A DNA stretch of 64,000 nucleotides from Zonotrichia leucophrys gambelii. Taxonomy: Eukaryota > Chordata > Aves > Passeriformes > Passerellidae. Every line of letters starts with the position of its first letter. Position 1 is the first letter of the stretch. Of this stretch, positions 62,866 through 64,000 are shown in pieces. The notes under the pieces were generated by a model that was not told the DNA's origin, ran no database searches, and saw only the letters and a program-made list of their open reading frames with translations. Location of the stretch: contig NW_026992289.1 in the NCBI RefSeq assembly GCF_028769735.1, forward strand, positions 124,001 through 188,000, read 5' to 3'. Made by a program: the position numbers and the translations under genes.

Positions 62866-64000
62866 ATGATAACCTTGCTAATACTTTTCTGCATTTTACC
62901 ACAATTTCATGGACAACCCCCTGATGAGCAGCTGTGGCCTGAAGCCATCGTTCAGCACACCAGTGCCCTTGGAACCTATCCCAAGGGCCGTTACCCGAGC
63001 CTGGCAATCCTAGTGCAGCATGGCTCCAAGGTGTACCACCCAAATGAGTGGAGGTGGGATCAGAATGAGTTGATGAGAACCCTGACGGGAATGGTTGGTG
63101 AGTCAATTGTGGTAACATGCAGAAAGGTGGAAGGAACCCTCCATGAAAAAGCCACCTCCATCATAATTACTGGAAATTTTATGGAAGCAGGTGGAAGGAA
63201 TCATCTGGACATCCCCTCAGCAACATTGTGTCCCACAAAGAAATGGGGGTGTTCCAAAATGGAAAGTGCCCTTACTCTGTGTTGCCGCCAGGAACATGTT
63301 GGTAGTTATGTTTCTAGTACCAAAACCACCAATGTTGCAATTACAAAAGATTGTAATGAATCACTTGCTTGCTGGTACAGTTTTGTTTTGTTCAAACCCA
63401 CTTATGTGACATGTCGTTGGGAGAATGACACAGCTAGTCCGTTAGAACTAAGAGGCTTGGTTTACACATTTAAGATAAACACTGTACCAAAACCCACACA
63501 GAGTACTGTAATTGCACCCTCTCAGACCCAAAGTGTGAACCTTTTTCCTAACGTCACACCCCAATTGGCAGAGGCAGCAGGGAACTCCTTCGAGTGGCCC
63601 TTGTCTCAAGCCTTCCTGCAATCCACCGGATTTATGGGAAATGTCACGGGTCTGAACTTGCTAACAGTAGTTATGCATGAGGATAAGTTGTACACCAGAC
63701 AAGAATGGGAAAGACGCAAAACCTGGCAGCTTCAAGGAATAGTAGGTGAACTAATTAGTGTTGGGTGTCGAATGGTTAATGGGTCTAATTACAGCAAAGC
63801 AATGTCAATCAGTGCTTCCACAGATCGGGAAAACGAACAGAAGCGAATCTGTACACACCCAAGCGTACGGGATTGCTGGTACAGCTTTACATTAACTGAC
63901 ACTACAGAGGTAATTTGCTTTTGGGCCAAGGACACTCAAGGCCTTTCTTTTAAATTTGTAATAAATGTTGAAACCACTGTTACCACTTCACCCGTACCAC
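62866..64000 (+). CDS. Third ORF of P13: predicted secreted/surface glycoprotein with two repeated domains
   Basis: Open from the ATG at 62866 to the window edge (378 codons, no stop; incomplete). Signal peptide: MITLLILFCILPQFHG. Two homologous domains follow. Domain 1, about residues 48-205: YHPNEW, then GMVGESIVVTCRK, then ACWYSFVL and TCRWEN. Domain 2, about 266-368: YTRQEW, then GIVGELISVGCRM, then DCWYSFTL and ICFWAKD. There are at least six N-glycosylation sequons (near 164, 187, 229, 259, 305, 308). The layout suggests tandem Ig-like or similar beta-sandwich domains; I cannot prove the fold. It sits where env would be and has its own splice acceptor. No fusion peptide or membrane anchor is seen before the edge. 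It could be a divergent env SU or a captured gene. Confidence 0.6.
   Translation, partial: MITLLILFCILPQFHGQPPDEQLWPEAIVQHTSALGTYPKGRYPSLAILVQHGSKVYHPNEWRWDQNELMRTLTGMVGESIVVTCRKVEGTLHEKATSIIITGNFMEAGGRNHLDIPSATLCPTKKWGCSKMESALTLCCRQEHVGSYVSSTKTTNVAITKDCNESLACWYSFVLFKPTYVTCRWENDTASPLELRGLVYTFKINTVPKPTQSTVIAPSQTQSVNLFPNVTPQLAEAAGNSFEWPLSQAFLQSTGFMGNVTGLNLLTVVMHEDKLYTRQEWERRKTWQLQGIVGELISVGCRMVNGSNYSKAMSISASTDRENEQKRICTHPSVRDCWYSFTLTDTTEVICFWAKDTQGLSFKFVINVETTVTTSPVP

Larger units (their letters stand above)
56177..64000 (+). mobile_element. ERVL-like provirus with an extra 3' ORF (P13)
   Basis: 5' LTR (56177-57040), PBS, a leader of about 700 bp with paired hairpins, gag (one stop), a candidate -1 frameshift site, pol (three stops, no frameshift), and a third reading frame open to the window edge. 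RT and integrase are of the same lineage as P11. No 3' LTR is in the window. It is the most intact element here. Confidence 0.85.

Overview
The window reads as avian, most likely songbird, repeat-dense DNA, probably from the W chromosome or another gene-poor, weakly recombining region. The organism call rests on the retroelements: bird-type ERVL LTR sequence, a short CR1-like 3' end, and tRNA-Arg, tRNA-Asn, tRNA-Trp and tRNA-Pro primed endogenous retroviruses (ERVs). The chromosome call is an inference from ERV density alone. I found no host gene, tRNA, rRNA or CRISPR array. Nearly everything recognisable is an ERV, a solo LTR, or an LTR inside another LTR.

Layout. 1-5956: minus-strand gammaretrovirus-like remnant (LTR, tRNA-Pro PBS, long hairpin-rich leader, gag, start of protease, possible env start) broken by a plus-strand solo LTR and by an opposite-strand fragment of its own family. 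6160-7820: LTR pieces and a minus-strand betaretrovirus-like gag remnant. 7821-14220: decayed plus-strand gamma-like pol and env. 14271-15460: further LTRs. 15461-19030: betaretrovirus-like tandem structure (LTR, PBS, gag, 3' end, LTR, second PBS). 19030-23240: minus-strand gamma-like provirus inserted into the integrase of another. 23956-41132: a nearly complete gamma-like provirus (LTR, tRNA-Arg PBS, gag, pol, env, polypurine tract, LTR) whose env is split by a second complete-length but defective provirus, 31575-40205. 41168-42836: a long LTR. 42837-48834: a class II provirus with a perfect 6-bp target duplication, itself carrying two nested LTRs. 48841-52748: unique-looking DNA and solo LTRs. 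52850-55094: ERVL-like pol remnant. 55200-56176: inverted fragment of the 42.8-48.8 kb family. 56177 to the right edge: the best preserved element, an ERVL-like provirus.

The right-hand provirus is the most interesting object. Its gag is one frame with one stop. Its pol is one frame with three stops and lies in the -1 frame after a GGGAAAC slippery site and stem-loop. A third reading frame begins at 62866, stays open to the window edge (378 codons), and is preceded by a strong splice acceptor. It encodes a predicted secreted or surface glycoprotein with two tandem copies of a Cys/Trp-rich domain. Canonical ERV-L elements lack env, so this ORF deserves follow-up. Its leader also carries two copies of a hairpin with compensatory base changes.

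Insertion order can be read from the nesting. The 31.6-40.2 kb provirus (LTRs about 2% different by eye) lies inside the 24-41 kb provirus (LTRs about 4% different by eye). A solo LTR of the latter family lies inside the 42.8-48.8 kb provirus. Solo LTRs of other families carry perfect 4-, 5- or 6-bp target duplications. All ORFs described are viral relics; breaks are reported as seen and nothing has been repaired.
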